The position numbers and the translations under genes are program-made. A stretch of DNA of 64,000 bases. It comes from Gambelia wislizenii (Eukaryota; Chordata; Lepidosauria; Squamata; Crotaphytidae). This document shows positions 51,243 to 61,111 of the stretch, one piece after another. The stretch is taken from assembly GCA_030847615.1 (NCBI GenBank), contig JAUMIR010000014.1:13740501-13804500 (forward strand), read 5' to 3'. Numbering within the stretch: position 1 is the first letter of the stretch; every line of letters starts with the position of its first letter. The notes beneath the pieces are model-generated. The model ran no database searches. It was not told the origin of the DNA and saw only the letters and a list, made by a program, of their open reading frames with translations.

Positions 51243-52560
51243 CACATGCTAAACATAGTGCACTATGCCTCCCAGGCTAGTCAATCTGTATGTTTTGTTT
51301 TGCTGGATGCCCTCAAGGCCTTTGACCACCTTAAGTGGCCTTATCTATTTGCTCTATTGGAACAAATGGAATTTGGTGATATTTTTATTGGCTGTATCAA
51401 AGAACTTTATAGCACCTCCCCAGCCATAATCCACATCAACAAACAAGATTCCCTGCCAATTCAATTACATAGAGGGACAAGGTAGGGGTGTCCCTTGTCC
51501 TCAATATTATTTGTGTTAGGTTTAGAACCCTTTGTGAAAATGATACAAAATAAGTCCGCAATTAGAGGCCCAGTTATTAACCACATACAGCATAAACTGA
51601 GCCTTTATGTGGATTATGTGCTGATTTTTGCCATGGATCTGGAGCATTCATTTCCTGAATTAGCATGTTTTCTTATCATAGAATCATAGAATCATAGAAT
51701 TGCAGAGTTGGAAGAGACCACGAGGGCCATCCAGTCCAACCCCCCTGCCATGCAGGGGGTTTCTATACAGGTTTCAGGGTTAATATAACCAAATCAACAA
51801 TACTCTGCCTGAATACCCCTTCCTACCTTCAAACACGCTGGCAATTGCTTACTAAATTGAACTTTTGCCCTTCTGGCATCAAATACTGGGAGTGCTAGTA
51901 AGGAGAGAATTAAAGGAATTAATCCCAAGAAACTATAAGCCAATCACAAAATGGATGCTTCTTAAATTACATCTTTGGAGTACTTTCAACATCCATTCTC
52001 AGCAGAGTAGCATTGATAAAAATGTTTGTTCTTCCCCGACTGTCTTTTTTGTTCCAATCAGTCCCCCTCTGCTCCTGCTCCTCATCTTGCCAAGAGATGA
52101 TAAATAACTATATTTGGCAACAAGCAACCAAAAGGGCCAGATTCAGAGACTCCTCACAAGGTGGCCTGGGGATCCCCCTGCTGGACCACTATTTCGATGT
52201 CTTCCTAACAGCTAACATGGTGCACTTAGTTCAGAATCAAGCAACCCCTGCGTGGGTTACAACGGAACCCGTTCTTGAACAAATGAGTGCCCTTAGGTTG
52301 CTATTTTTAAAACTTTCCCATCCAAAGTTAGAAAAAATTGGGAATAAATTCCTCAAATCCTCACCTTTAACTTGGCAAAAGTGGCAGCACCTGCTTGCAC
52401 CTACGCCCTCTCCCCTACAACCATACACCCATCCTTTTATGTGCCTGATAAGATCAAACAATTTGGGCCCTGGGAGGAGAGAGGCATATACAGGATAAGA
52501 GATTTCTTCACTGGAGTTACCCTTAAGTCTAAAGAGGGTCCTGAATGCGTTATAACCACT
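51243..52560 (+). pseudogene. L1 ORF2 RT core and following region
   Basis: CFVLLDALKAFDHLKWPYLF (motif A), RQGCPLSSILFVLGLEPFV with a stop inserted before GCPL (TAG near 51484), and KLSLYVDYVLIFAM where the YADD box reads YVDY, so the second catalytic Asp is replaced. After the CR1 end, 52013-52498 carries IKMFVLPRLSFLFQSVPL and FRDSSQGGLGIPLLDHYFD, typical of L1 downstream of RT. Several stops and shifts. Confidence 0.82.
51677..51757 (-). mobile_element. CR1 extreme 3' end in L1
   Basis: CATAGAATCATAGAATCATA, then GCAGAGTTGGAAGAGACC and CCATCCAGTCCAACCC to CCATGCAG. Only about 80 bases. Confidence 0.9.
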
Positions 52561-52625
52561 TAAATGTTAGGACTGCTTAAAACTAATTGGTTTCAGCTCC
52601 AGCAGGTCCTCTCTTTCGCAAATTA

Positions 52626-53293
52626 CTGTATATTCCTGCATACAAGACTACTTTTTAACACTTGAAAATCTCCTCAAAAGTGGGGGTGGTGGTGGTCTTA
52701 TACTCCACTAGATCTTTTCCCCTGCTGTGAGAATGATTGAAGTGTTAAATGGCCTGGGCAGTTTTCCCAGCAGATCCTTCCTCCTGCTGTGAGAATAACT
52801 GCTTTGCCTTTGAAGAGTTAAATGGCCCTCCATTTAGCTCAGGAGAGTCAAAATGATGTTTCTTTTCAGGACAAGTTAGCCTAAAATTAGAATTTCTGGA
52901 TTTAAACTTTTTAAAAAACATTTTGCATCAAGTTTTGTCTATGGTGAAATTCTCTTGTCTGCCAATGTGACTCTAAAATCATTAATGTGCTCATTCAAAA
53001 ATTTGGGATTTGATAGCTTCATATTAACCAACTTATTAATGCAACCTTACTTTCCAAAGATTGAACAGAGATTTTTCAAAGCATCCCATGCTTTTTTAGC
53101 TGTTCTCAGTCCTTTAATTTCACAGACTATTCCATCATCTACAGCCACTGACCTGGCTGGCTGGTAGGGGACAGGCTTTCCAGCCAGCTGGCTGGCTGGC
53201 TGGCTGGCTGGGGGGGGGGGGACTCTATATTTTAACTTAAAAATTGGGGGGTCGTCTTATGTGCCCAGTCGTCTTATACGCTGGAATATACGG
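52626..53293. mobile_element. TA-flanked DNA transposon in L1 (family A)
   Basis: The left end CTGTATATTCCTGCATACAA and the right end (minus strand) CCGTATATTCCAGCGTATAA are inverted. TA flanks at 52624-52625 and 53294-53295. The interior has a GGCT run (about 53189-53211) and a G run. It separates two L1 frames cleanly. The same family as the larger 61112-62836 element. Confidence 0.82.
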
Positions 53294-53295
53294 TA

Positions 53296-53690
53296 TCTGA
53301 CCTGTATAGGAGAGATCCCTGTAATCTAGCCTTTTAAAAAAAATCTGTGCATTTGCCAAAATGCATCTGAGAGGGGCTGAGTAGGCTGAGGCTATACAGA
53401 AGTATGCTGGAAGGCACCTCTGGCAACAGCCTTCTCCGAAAGGGGGATGGGAAACAAATTGAAATTCCGGATGCTGATTAGCTCCATCTCTGGAACCCCT
53501 CTCATTTTAAACCTCATTTGATAGCACTTAGAGAAATGTTAATAAAGCTTACCCACAAGTGGTATATGACACCCCTCCAGTTGGCAAGAATAACAAAAAG
53601 TACTAGTCCTATTTGTTGGAGGGGATGTGGGAGACAAGGTACATTCCTGCATATATGGCTGTATTGTCCCCTGATCCAAACCATTTATTT
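53296..53690 (+). pseudogene. L1 ORF2 C-terminus
   Basis: The frame 53518-53688 gives LIKLTHKWYMTPLQLARITK, SPICWRGCGRQGTFLHIWLY and CPLIQ. This is the L1 C-terminal Cys/His motif (CW..C...GT..H.W..CP). The upstream part has stops. Confidence 0.82.
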
Positions 53691-53965
53691 ATTATTTTTA
53701 TTTATTGTATTTATACCCTGCTCTTCAGCCACAAAGGCTATCAGAGCAGCATACAAATGGTTAATTTAACAGTTCCCTGCCCTCAGGCTTACAATCTAAG
53801 TAAGACATGGCACATAAGGAAAAGGCAGTGGGGGGAGGGATTAAATCCAGCAGATACTGCAGGTCCTTCTCCCCCTCCAAGGGCAGGGCAGTGGCAGTTG
53901 GGTTGCAGGGAGGGCCTTTCACCTGCTTCTGGGCCCACACACACACACACAGAGTTCTAAAGGTT
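53690..53965 (-). mobile_element. L2-tailed SINE-like fragment, antisense
   Basis: TTATTTATTGTATTTATACC then CTGCTCTTCAGCCACAAAGG and GGCTTACAATCTAAGTAAG. Similar to the 3' part of the SINE at 31355-31637. A CA run lies at 53937-53951. No tRNA head was found. Confidence 0.55.
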
Positions 53966-54544
53966 ATTTCTGATATAACCAGGCAAAGAATTGACCCTCC
54001 TCCACCAATCTGACTTGACCCATCTTCCAGGAAGCAGCAATTGAAGAACAAGCTGCATCCAGGAAGAAGGCACTCAGGTGCCTGTGTCTTACATTTTAAT
54101 TTCTACCTGTAAATATGGATAGCAGTAGTAGTGCAAGACAGAGGTGAATTGTCTATTTTGTGATCAAAGCTACCTGATACACATCACACCAAAAGGTCTC
54201 AATGCTAGGATAATCCAGCCACATGTTTATAAATCCCAAGATTGTGACAGTTTCTCCAGCATAAAGGGGATAATGTCGGGACCCTTCATGACATTTGAAC
54301 TGGAATCAAATACCGTTTGTGAACTACTTTTAGAAAAGACTGTCTAGTAAGGGCAGATCGTGAGTTTAAGTAAGGGCAGACTATGACTTTTACAGTCCAG
54401 ACCAGTGATGGGAAACCTATGACTCGTGTGTCAGCACTGACATGCGTAGCCATCTGGGCTGACACGCGGCTAGGCCTCCCACTGCCCACAACCTCACCAC
54501 TCTTCCTAGGAAAGTGGCGGGCAGGGCCACAAAGCCCTGATACT

Positions 54545-56574
54545 GAAGGCACAATTTCAAACAGTACCATTGAGGAAGAAAAATGGGAGGTGTCTCAAGA
54601 AACCAGGATGGATGATTAAAGAAATATCAACAGAGCTAAGTTTTAAATGGAACATGTATAAGAAATGGAAAAAGGGGTAGATCACCAAAGAAGAATTCAA
54701 ACAGATAGCGAACACATGTAGGAGTAAAGTCAGAAAAGCTAAAGCACAGAATGAGCTCAGGCTTGCTAGAGAGGTTAAGAACAATAAAAAGGGTTTTTTT
54801 GGGTATGTCCGCAGCAAAAGGAGGAAGAAGGCAATGGTAGGGCCACTACGCGGAGAAGATGGCAAAATGCTAACAGGGGACAGAGAAAAGGCAGAATTAC
54901 TCAAGACCTTCTTTGCCTCAGTGTTTTCAGAAAAGGTAAAGGGGGACAAACCTGAGGATAAAGGTACAGAAGACACAACAGGGGAAATCCAGCACAGAAT
55001 AAGCAAAGAGGTAGTACAGGAATGCCTTCTTAATCTAAATGAATTTAAATCTCCAGGACCAGATGAACTACATCCAAGAGTATTAAAAGAGCTGGCAAAT
55101 ATAATCTCAGAGCCATTGGCAATAAACTTTGAGAACTCCTGGAGAACAGGAGAAGTCCCAGCAGACTGGAGGAGGGCAAACGTTGTTCCCATCTTCAAAA
55201 ATGGGAAAAAAGAGGATCCCAACAATTATCGTCCAGTTAGTCTGACATCAATACCAGGGAAGATTCTAGAGCAGATCATTAAACAGAGAGTCTGTGAACA
55301 TTTAGAAGGCAATGCCATAATCACAAAAAGTCAACATGGGTTTCAGAATAACAAGTCATGCCAGACTAATCTGATCTCTTTTTTTGATAAAGTTACCAGC
55401 TTGGTAGATGAAGGGAACGCTGTGGACATCACATACCTTGATTTCAGTAAGGCCTTTGACAAGGTTCCCCATGACATTCTTGCAAACAAGCCTGTAAAAT
55501 GTGGGCTAGACAAGTTAACTGTTCAATGGATTTGTAATTGGTTGACCGGCCGAACCCAAAGGGTGCTCAGCAGTGGCTCCTCTTCGTCTTGGAAAGACGT
55601 GACCAGTGGGGTGCCACAGGGTTCTGTCCTGGGCCCAGTGCTATTCAACATCTTTATCAATGACTTGGATGAGGGAAGTAGGGGCATACTTACCAAATTT
55701 GCAGATGACACCAAATTAGGAGGAGTAGCTAATACCCTGGAGGACAGGATCAAAATTCAAGATGACCTGGATAAACTGGAGAGCTGGGCCAAAGCTAACA
55801 AAATGAAATTCAATACGGAGAAATGTAAGGTACTGCACTTAGGGCAAAAAAATGAAATGCATAGATTTAGGATGGGAGAGACCTGGCTGAATGAGACTAC
55901 GTGCGAAAGGGATCTAGGAGTCCTAGTAGACCACAAGTTGAACATGAGTCAACAGTGTGATGCGGCAGCTAAAAAGGCCAATGCGATTTTGGGCTGCATC
56001 AATAGAAGTATAGTGTCCAGATCAAGGGAAGTAATAGTGCTGCTCTATTGTGCCTTGGTCAGGCCTCACCTAGAATACTGTGTCCAGTTCTGGGCATCAC
56101 AATTCAAAAAGGATATGGACAAATTAGAGCGAGTCCAAAGAAGGTGAAAGGTCTGGAAACCATGCCTTATGAGGAGAGACTTAGAGAGCTGGGTATGTTT
56201 AGCCTGGAAAAAAGACGGTTAAGAGGCAATATGATAGCCCTGTTTAAGTATCTGAAGGGGCGTCACGTTGAGGATGGAGCAAGCTTGTTTTCTGCTGCTT
56301 CTGTTGCAATGGATGCAAGCTCCAGGAACAGAGATTCCACCTCAACATTAGGAGGAACTTTTTTACAGTAAGAGCTGTTCGGTAGTGGAACGCACTCCCT
56401 CAGAGCGTGGTGGGGTCTCCTTCCTTGGAGGTCTTTAAACAGAGGCTGGATGGCCATCTGTCAGGGATGCTTTGATTGTGATTTCCTCCATGGCAGGGGG
56501 TTGGACTGGATGGCCCTCGTGGTCTCTTCCAACTCTGCAATTCTATGATTCTATGATTCTATTATTCTATCCAT
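54545..56574 (+). mobile_element. Longest CR1 in the window, nested in hAT in L1
   Basis: About 2 kb of ORF2 and a 3' end with ATTCTATGATTCTATGATTC at 56539-56565. Its 5' end joins hAT subterminal sequence at about 54545; its 3' end joins mid-transposase (CATCAGGAGGCTTTATG). Confidence 0.93.
54680..56460 (+). pseudogene. CR1 ORF2 reverse transcriptase, near complete
   Basis: The frame is open from about 54680 to 56147: EVKNNKKGFFGYVRSKRRKK, VGPLRGEDGKMLTGDREKAE, FKSPGPDELHPRVLKELANI, NVVPIFKNGKKEDPNNYRPV, ITYLDFSKAFDKVPHDIL (motif A), GVPQGSVLGPVLFNIFINDL, KFADDTKLGG (catalytic pair) and [17 protein letters not shown] lies just upstream (54678-54680). Deletion of about 14 bases after VQRR (RATKM missing, near 56145) shifts frame into [19 protein letters not shown] further small deletion near 56300 and a shift end the coding. 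Endonuclease missing. Confidence 0.92.
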
Positions 56575-57629
56575 CAGGAGGCTTTATGTGCCAAGGCAGG
56601 ATTCACCGAGTTAAATGACTTAATGTCAGTTGTTACAAAAAATAGTTAATTTAATAGCTGCTCGCCCCCTTCACAAGTGAGAATTTTTCAGCACTTTTAC
56701 AGGAGGTTGATTCCACCTACAGTGGACTGCTGATGTACAATAATGTAAGATGGCTGAGCCAAGGCAAAGTTCTTGAGCACTTTGTGGAGTGATTTGAAGA
56801 AATTAAGGTATTTCTTGACAATAAGGATCTGGGAAACTTTTCTCAGTGGGTCAATACCCTAATGTTTTTTACAGATCTCTCTGTTCATATTAATGAACTG
56901 AACTTAAAGTTACAACGTTTTGGCAAAAGTATTAACATTATGTTTGGATACATAAAAGCTTTTGAAAGTAAAGTTAAAATTTTCAAGCAAGATGTAGAAA
57001 CTAAAACTTATAAGTATTTTCCTCGAGTAGCAAAGTATTTTGAGAATGCCAGTGCAGCTGCACAAAATGAAATGGAACTCTTGCATATGAAGTACCAGTA
57101 TGTTTTAGACTTGTTACTTGACCAGTTTAGTGATAGATTTAGTCAATTTAGAAGTCTAGAACAACCCATGAAAATAATTAAGTATCCTGATGTAGTAGTC
57201 TACAGTCGTTTGGAATTAAATGGTTTCCAATGGATGCAAATTGATGATGTGGAGATGCAACTTGCAGAATTTCAAGACAGTATCTGGGCTCAGGTGTTTG
57301 TCGACTTGAGGTCAAAGCTTGAGATTCTGGAAAGGCGCCGCTTGGAGAATCAAGAGGAGTGCCACTACGAACAGGAAATTTGGAGTGCCTGGAACCGACT
57401 ACCAGACACTTTTAGCACCCTGAAAAATATAGTAATGGCTTTACTCACAATTTCTCCCTCTACATACTTTTGTGAGGCCTTTTTCTCAGCGTTAAATAAT
57501 ATCAAAACCAACAAAAGAAACAGATTGACAGATGAAGTTAGTAGCACTTGCTTGGGCCTGAAGTGTACAAAATACCAACCTTCAATTGAAGATTTAGCCA
57601 ATGTATTTCAGCAACAAAAAAGTCACTAA
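56575..57629 (+). pseudogene. hAT transposase C-terminal two thirds, copy 2
   Basis: Begins at EALCAKAGFTELNDLMSVVT-like sequence, then a frame loss near 56645. SGLLMYNNVRWLSQGKVLEH and FVE are followed by TGA at 56789-56791, the same codon that is TGA in copy 1. The open frame 56862-57629 (255 codons) has MFFTDLSVHINELNLKLQRF, VFVDLRSKLEILERRRLENQ and the dimerisation motif YFCEAFFSALNNIKTNKRNR to QQQKSH. It is very close to copy 1 (19357-20121). Catalytic N-terminal half absent. Confidence 0.9.
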
Positions 57630-58082
57630 TAGGCAGGTTAGTTAAAGAATTTCCCCTCCCCCTCACTTATCTCAGTTCACGGCACCCCACACAAGCTAAA
57701 TAATATCAAGACCAACAAAAGAAACCGACTGACGGATGAACAAAGAAGTCACTAAGCAGGTAAGTTAAATAATTAGTTTTTGGTTTATTAAATACAATTA
57801 TATATAACAATTATACATTTATGTTATTTAAACAATAAATATTGCGAAATAATGCTTTTTTCCTCAAAGTGACACACCACCTGAGTTGTGCTCAGTTTTT
57901 TGGTGAAGTTTGACACACCAAGCTCAAAAGGTTGCCCATCACTGGTCCAGACTGTAATCCAGTCAGCATTGGGTAGCAACATACTAAGGTACGTTTCCCA
58001 AACCACTTTGAGATTTGTGTCATTACAGTATACAGAGGAAATCAATACATTATATCACATAGAAGCGAGACCTTTGGAATTA

Positions 58083-58808
58083 CAGTTGCCCCTCCCCATT
58101 CACGGCTTCAACTTTCACGTTTCCACCTATTCGTGGAACCTCGGCTTCTCCTCCCCCCCCCACAGGGAACGCATTTTGGGGGTGGAGCCAAACCCGAGGA
58201 AAGCTGAGTGACTGCCCTGCTTCAATCAGTGTTCGCCTCTTCTGTGTGAGGGGCGAAAGTCTATTGAAATGAGGCACTTAGTCAGCAAACCACCACCAGT
58301 TTGCTGGCTGAGTGCGCCACCTTACTCAGTTTCGCCCCTCACTCAGAAGGGATGAAAGCCAGTTGAAATGGGGTGCTCAGCCAGTAAACCGTCACTGGTT
58401 GGCTGGCTGAGCACCTTGCTTCAATCGGATTTTGCCCCTCACACAGAAGGGGCAAAAGCTGAGTAAAGTGGGGCATTCAGCCAGCAAACCTTCGCCGCTC
58501 ATCCTCCACCCCCAGCCCTTCCCAAGTGGTGGAGGGGCTTCTCCAGCCCCTTTGCTGCTTGCCCTCCACCCCCTGGCGACCCCACCCTTCCCAAGTGGTA
58601 GAGGGGCTTTTCGACTCCAGTCATAGCTTTGGGAGGGTGGGCGGATGGCTGAGAAGAAGCTACGAGGCTTCAAAAGCCCTGTAGCCACTTTGGAAGGGTG
58701 GGGTGGGGTTTGCAGGTAGGCAGTGGAGAGGCGTATTTTTATTCATGTTTTTTTCACATTTGCGGGGGCCTTGTGCCCCTAATCCCTGCAAATGTGGAGG
58801 GATGACTG
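58083..58808. mobile_element. TA-flanked DNA transposon (family B) in L1
   Basis: The left end CAGTTGCCCCTCCCCATTCA and the right end (minus strand) CAGTCATCCCTCCACATTTG are inverted. TA flanks at 58081-58082 and 58809-58810. The interior has repeated GCCCCTCAC(A/T)CAGAAGG blocks. Same family as the 12485-14443 element (ends and GGCTTC..CTTTCACG subterminal sequence match). No transposase. Confidence 0.85.
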
Positions 58809-58810
58809 TA

Positions 58811-59779
58811 CAGGGAGTGTTCACACATCTAGACTCAAAGGGTGTTAAAGATCTCAGCAATTCCCCCTTTCTAAGCAAGTATGAAACAATCAAATTAATT
58901 TGGCAAGATTGGAACCATGTCAACTGAATGGATTAACATAAGGTAGAAGTCAGGTCTTGGTGGAATATTGCTTTTCCTCTAACAAAAAGATTGTGGATCC
59001 AATATATACCCTTCTCATCCCATCCCTTGCACTGTGGAAATTTATCTGAGTATTGAAAAGAGGGGTGGAGAAGAAAAGGGCATAAGGGTGATGGGTCTGG
59101 TGAACTTATTCCATTTATGCCATAACATTATGGAGGTGCGAAACCAGGGATTTTCTATTTCTTTGATCATTTTCCCAAATTTTTTTTGAAAAAAATACAT
59201 TATAACCAGTTCCCTGCTGCAAGGTCAATTCCATATGAACCCTGTGAACCCAAGTAATTTTTATTTAGCAATTGGGCCACCTGACAGAGTTGACAAGCTG
59301 CAAAATAAACCTGCAGGTCAGGTTTATTAGACAAAAGATGCCTTACAGATAATTTAAATCAAGACCATTTGTGCTCAAAGACAAATACATTAAGCAGATG
59401 ATGCTACTTTTAAAATCCCACTGGGGATGGGGCTAATTGTGGAACAAGAAGCATTTTGACTAGTGCTATCCTTCCTAAGTAAGGACAATTTCAATTGCTT
59501 CCATTGTGCCAATTTCAGAATCATCCACTTTGTAACCTTGTCAAAATCTCTGGGTATGATTTGATTAACATCTCTTGTAAGGCATACTCCCAGCTATATG
59601 AAACCAGTTTGCTGCTGCAAAATTATTTGCTTCTCATAGGAGAAGTTTAAACTTGGACTTCATAAAATTTATTCTCAGTCCAGCAAAATGAGCAAATATG
59701 TCTAGGAAATTTTTAAGTGCAGGGAATGATTGTTTGGGGAGTTGCAAAAAAAAAAAAGAAAAAAAAAGCAGGATGTCAT
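58811..59779 (-). pseudogene. L1 ORF2 region downstream of RT
   Basis: Minus-strand sequence between the RT core and the TA-flanked transposon. Recognisable only in part (LTWFQSCQINLIVSYLLRKG near 58830-58925) and riddled with stops. An A-rich run interrupted by G lies at 59746-59767. Confidence 0.5.
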
Positions 59780-60470
59780 CCAAAAAAAAGATTCAATTTG
59801 TGAAGTCATCCCCCAATATTCAGCCCCTGTATGGTGGGATCATTTCTAATTAGATTTGCAAGACACTCTGTGGAGATTGTGAATAGGAGAGGGGAAAGGG
59901 AACAACCCTGCTTAGTTCCTTTTTGAAGAGGGGTCTCATCAGATTTCATTCTATTAACCAGAATTCTTGCTTTCGAACCATGTATAAAAGGTGTTTAAAT
60001 TCATTTCTTGAAGGGTTCCAAATAAATAAGTCCAATTTAGATGATCAAAAGCTTTAAAAACATCAAGAGAAATCAATGCAAGTGGAAGTTTTGTGGCAGA
60101 AGAGTAAGAAATGACATTTAATGCCTGATGGATAGCATCTGATTATGTCTATTAGGCATAAACCCAGTCTGGTCCAAATTGATGTATCTGGTGATAAACA
60201 AATTGATTCTATGGGCAAGAATGGTGATGAACAGTTTGGCATCTTGATTAATTAACGATATTTGTCTGAAAGCTGAAACAGGTGAAGAGAGATCATCTGT
60301 TTCAGGGATTGGGACAATATGAGAATCTAACCAGGGCCATGGGCATGGCCTTTGTTGTAAAAAGTCATTTAAAAGATTTAAAAGATGGTGGGGGGGAGCT
60401 AATTCATTGTACATCAATTTATAAAAATCAGTTGTAAAACTGTCAGGCCCTGGCAATTTCTGGTCACTAG
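59780..60470 (-). pseudogene. L1 ORF2 reverse transcriptase
   Basis: On the minus strand: MPGPDSFTTDFYKLMYNELA, WLDSHIVPIPETDDLSSPVS, FRQISLINQDAKLFITILAH, INLDQTGFMPNRH, then LALISLDVFKAFDHLNWTYL (motif A), KGTKQGCSLSPLLFTIS and FFLDDILLF (active-site DD present with Leu for Ala) near 59775. Multiple frameshifts separate these blocks. Clear L1-clade RT. Confidence 0.83.
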
Positions 60471-60717
60471 GTCCCTGTGTGTTTCATTTAGCTTCTTAAT
60501 ATTGAGCTTTTTTAGGGAAGAGATCTAATTTATCTGAAGGAACTGAATCAGCTGCATATAAGGAAGAATAAAAAACTGAAAACTCTTGCAGAATATCACT
60601 ATATGAAGCAGAGATAGGTACGCTGATTGACCTTGGGAGATTTTATGTGACTTTGTGAGTTGTTTAGATCTACAGAGTTCCCTAGCCCTGGCAAGTGTAT
60701 GAGTTCCCAAAATGCTT

Positions 60718-61105
60718 AAAACCAAACTGAAGGGTTCTGCCAAAAAATAACCAGGATAAACTAATCCCACTTCCAATCATAAAAAGGCAACAATATACAC
60801 TTGTTGAACTCATGAAGAAATAAAAGGATAACTAAACCCTGGAGCAGAGAATCCAATATAATTACATTTCTAAAAGGGTAACAATACGCCACTGAAAAGT
60901 GTGCAAATGCTAAAAATAAAATATTATAATAATAGTGAATAATAAAAACTCAAGGCCAGACGCGTTTCGACAACAGTCTTCCTCAGTGGCCTACAAGCAT
61001 TCAGAATGTATAAATGTATAACAACTCCTCAGTTCACACAATGTGACTCTGCTCAATTCAAAAGCAACAATGTCATTTTTTGGCAGAACTCTTCAGTTTG
61101 GTTTT
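60718..61105. repeat. 388-bp foldback unit with 31-bp arms
   Basis: Arms 60718-60748 and 61075-61105 are reverse complements at 30 of 31 positions (core CCAAACTGAAGGGTTCTGCC). Inside lies CCAGACGCGTTTCGACAACA (60956-60975), followed by a stretch ending AGTCTTCCTCAGTGGCC. Class unknown; Penelope-like or MITE are possibilities. A 14-bp direct repeat TTCCCAAAATGCTT sits at 60704-60717, right before the left arm, and at 62878-62891. Confidence 0.8.
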
Positions 61106-61111
61106 TAGTTA

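Larger units (their letters stand above)
48230..53690 (+). mobile_element. L1-type LINE on +, split by four insertions
   Basis: ORF2 pieces in order: 48307-48574 (RT start), 48867-48957, 51243-51676 (RT core), 51758-52560 and 53296-53690 (C-terminus). Insertions: CR1 (48575-48866), another LINE (48958-51242), CR1 end (51677-51757) and a TA-flanked transposon (52626-53293). A SINE/L2-like fragment follows at 53690. Endonuclease and ORF1 are not seen on the left. Confidence 0.82.
54403..57944 (+). mobile_element. hAT DNA transposon, copy 2, in L1
   Basis: The left end CAGTGATGGGAAACCTATGA and the right end (minus strand) CAGTGATGGGCAACCTTTTG are inverted. A perfect 8-bp duplication GTCCAGAC lies at 54395-54402 and 57945-57952. 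Same family as 19043-23171 but in opposite orientation. The first 140 bases match copy 1's right end (CTGACACGCGGCTAGG). Then a CR1 (54545-56574) follows, and hAT resumes in mid-transposase. About 2.2 kb of hAT, including the N-terminal gene and the GC-rich region, is missing at the CR1. Confidence 0.95.
54130..60490 (-). mobile_element. L1-type LINE on -, split by hAT and a TA-flanked transposon
   Basis: The RT region lies at 59780-60470 (minus). The frame continues leftward through 58809-59780, 57953-58080 and 54130-54394. Insertions are the hAT (54403-57944) and the transposon at 58083-58808, both with target duplications. The left part includes LIVSYLLRKGELLRSLTPFE (58810-58920). Endonuclease-like sequence appears further right at about 62850-62995. 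Opposite in orientation to the 48.2-53.7 kb L1. Confidence 0.75.

Noticed and set aside
56862..57629. A host gene derived from hAT transposase (255-codon open frame)
   Set aside because: The frame lies inside an element with intact ends and target duplication, shares a stop with the other copy and lacks the N-terminal half. It is a decaying transposon rather than a domesticated gene, although the open C-terminus was considered.
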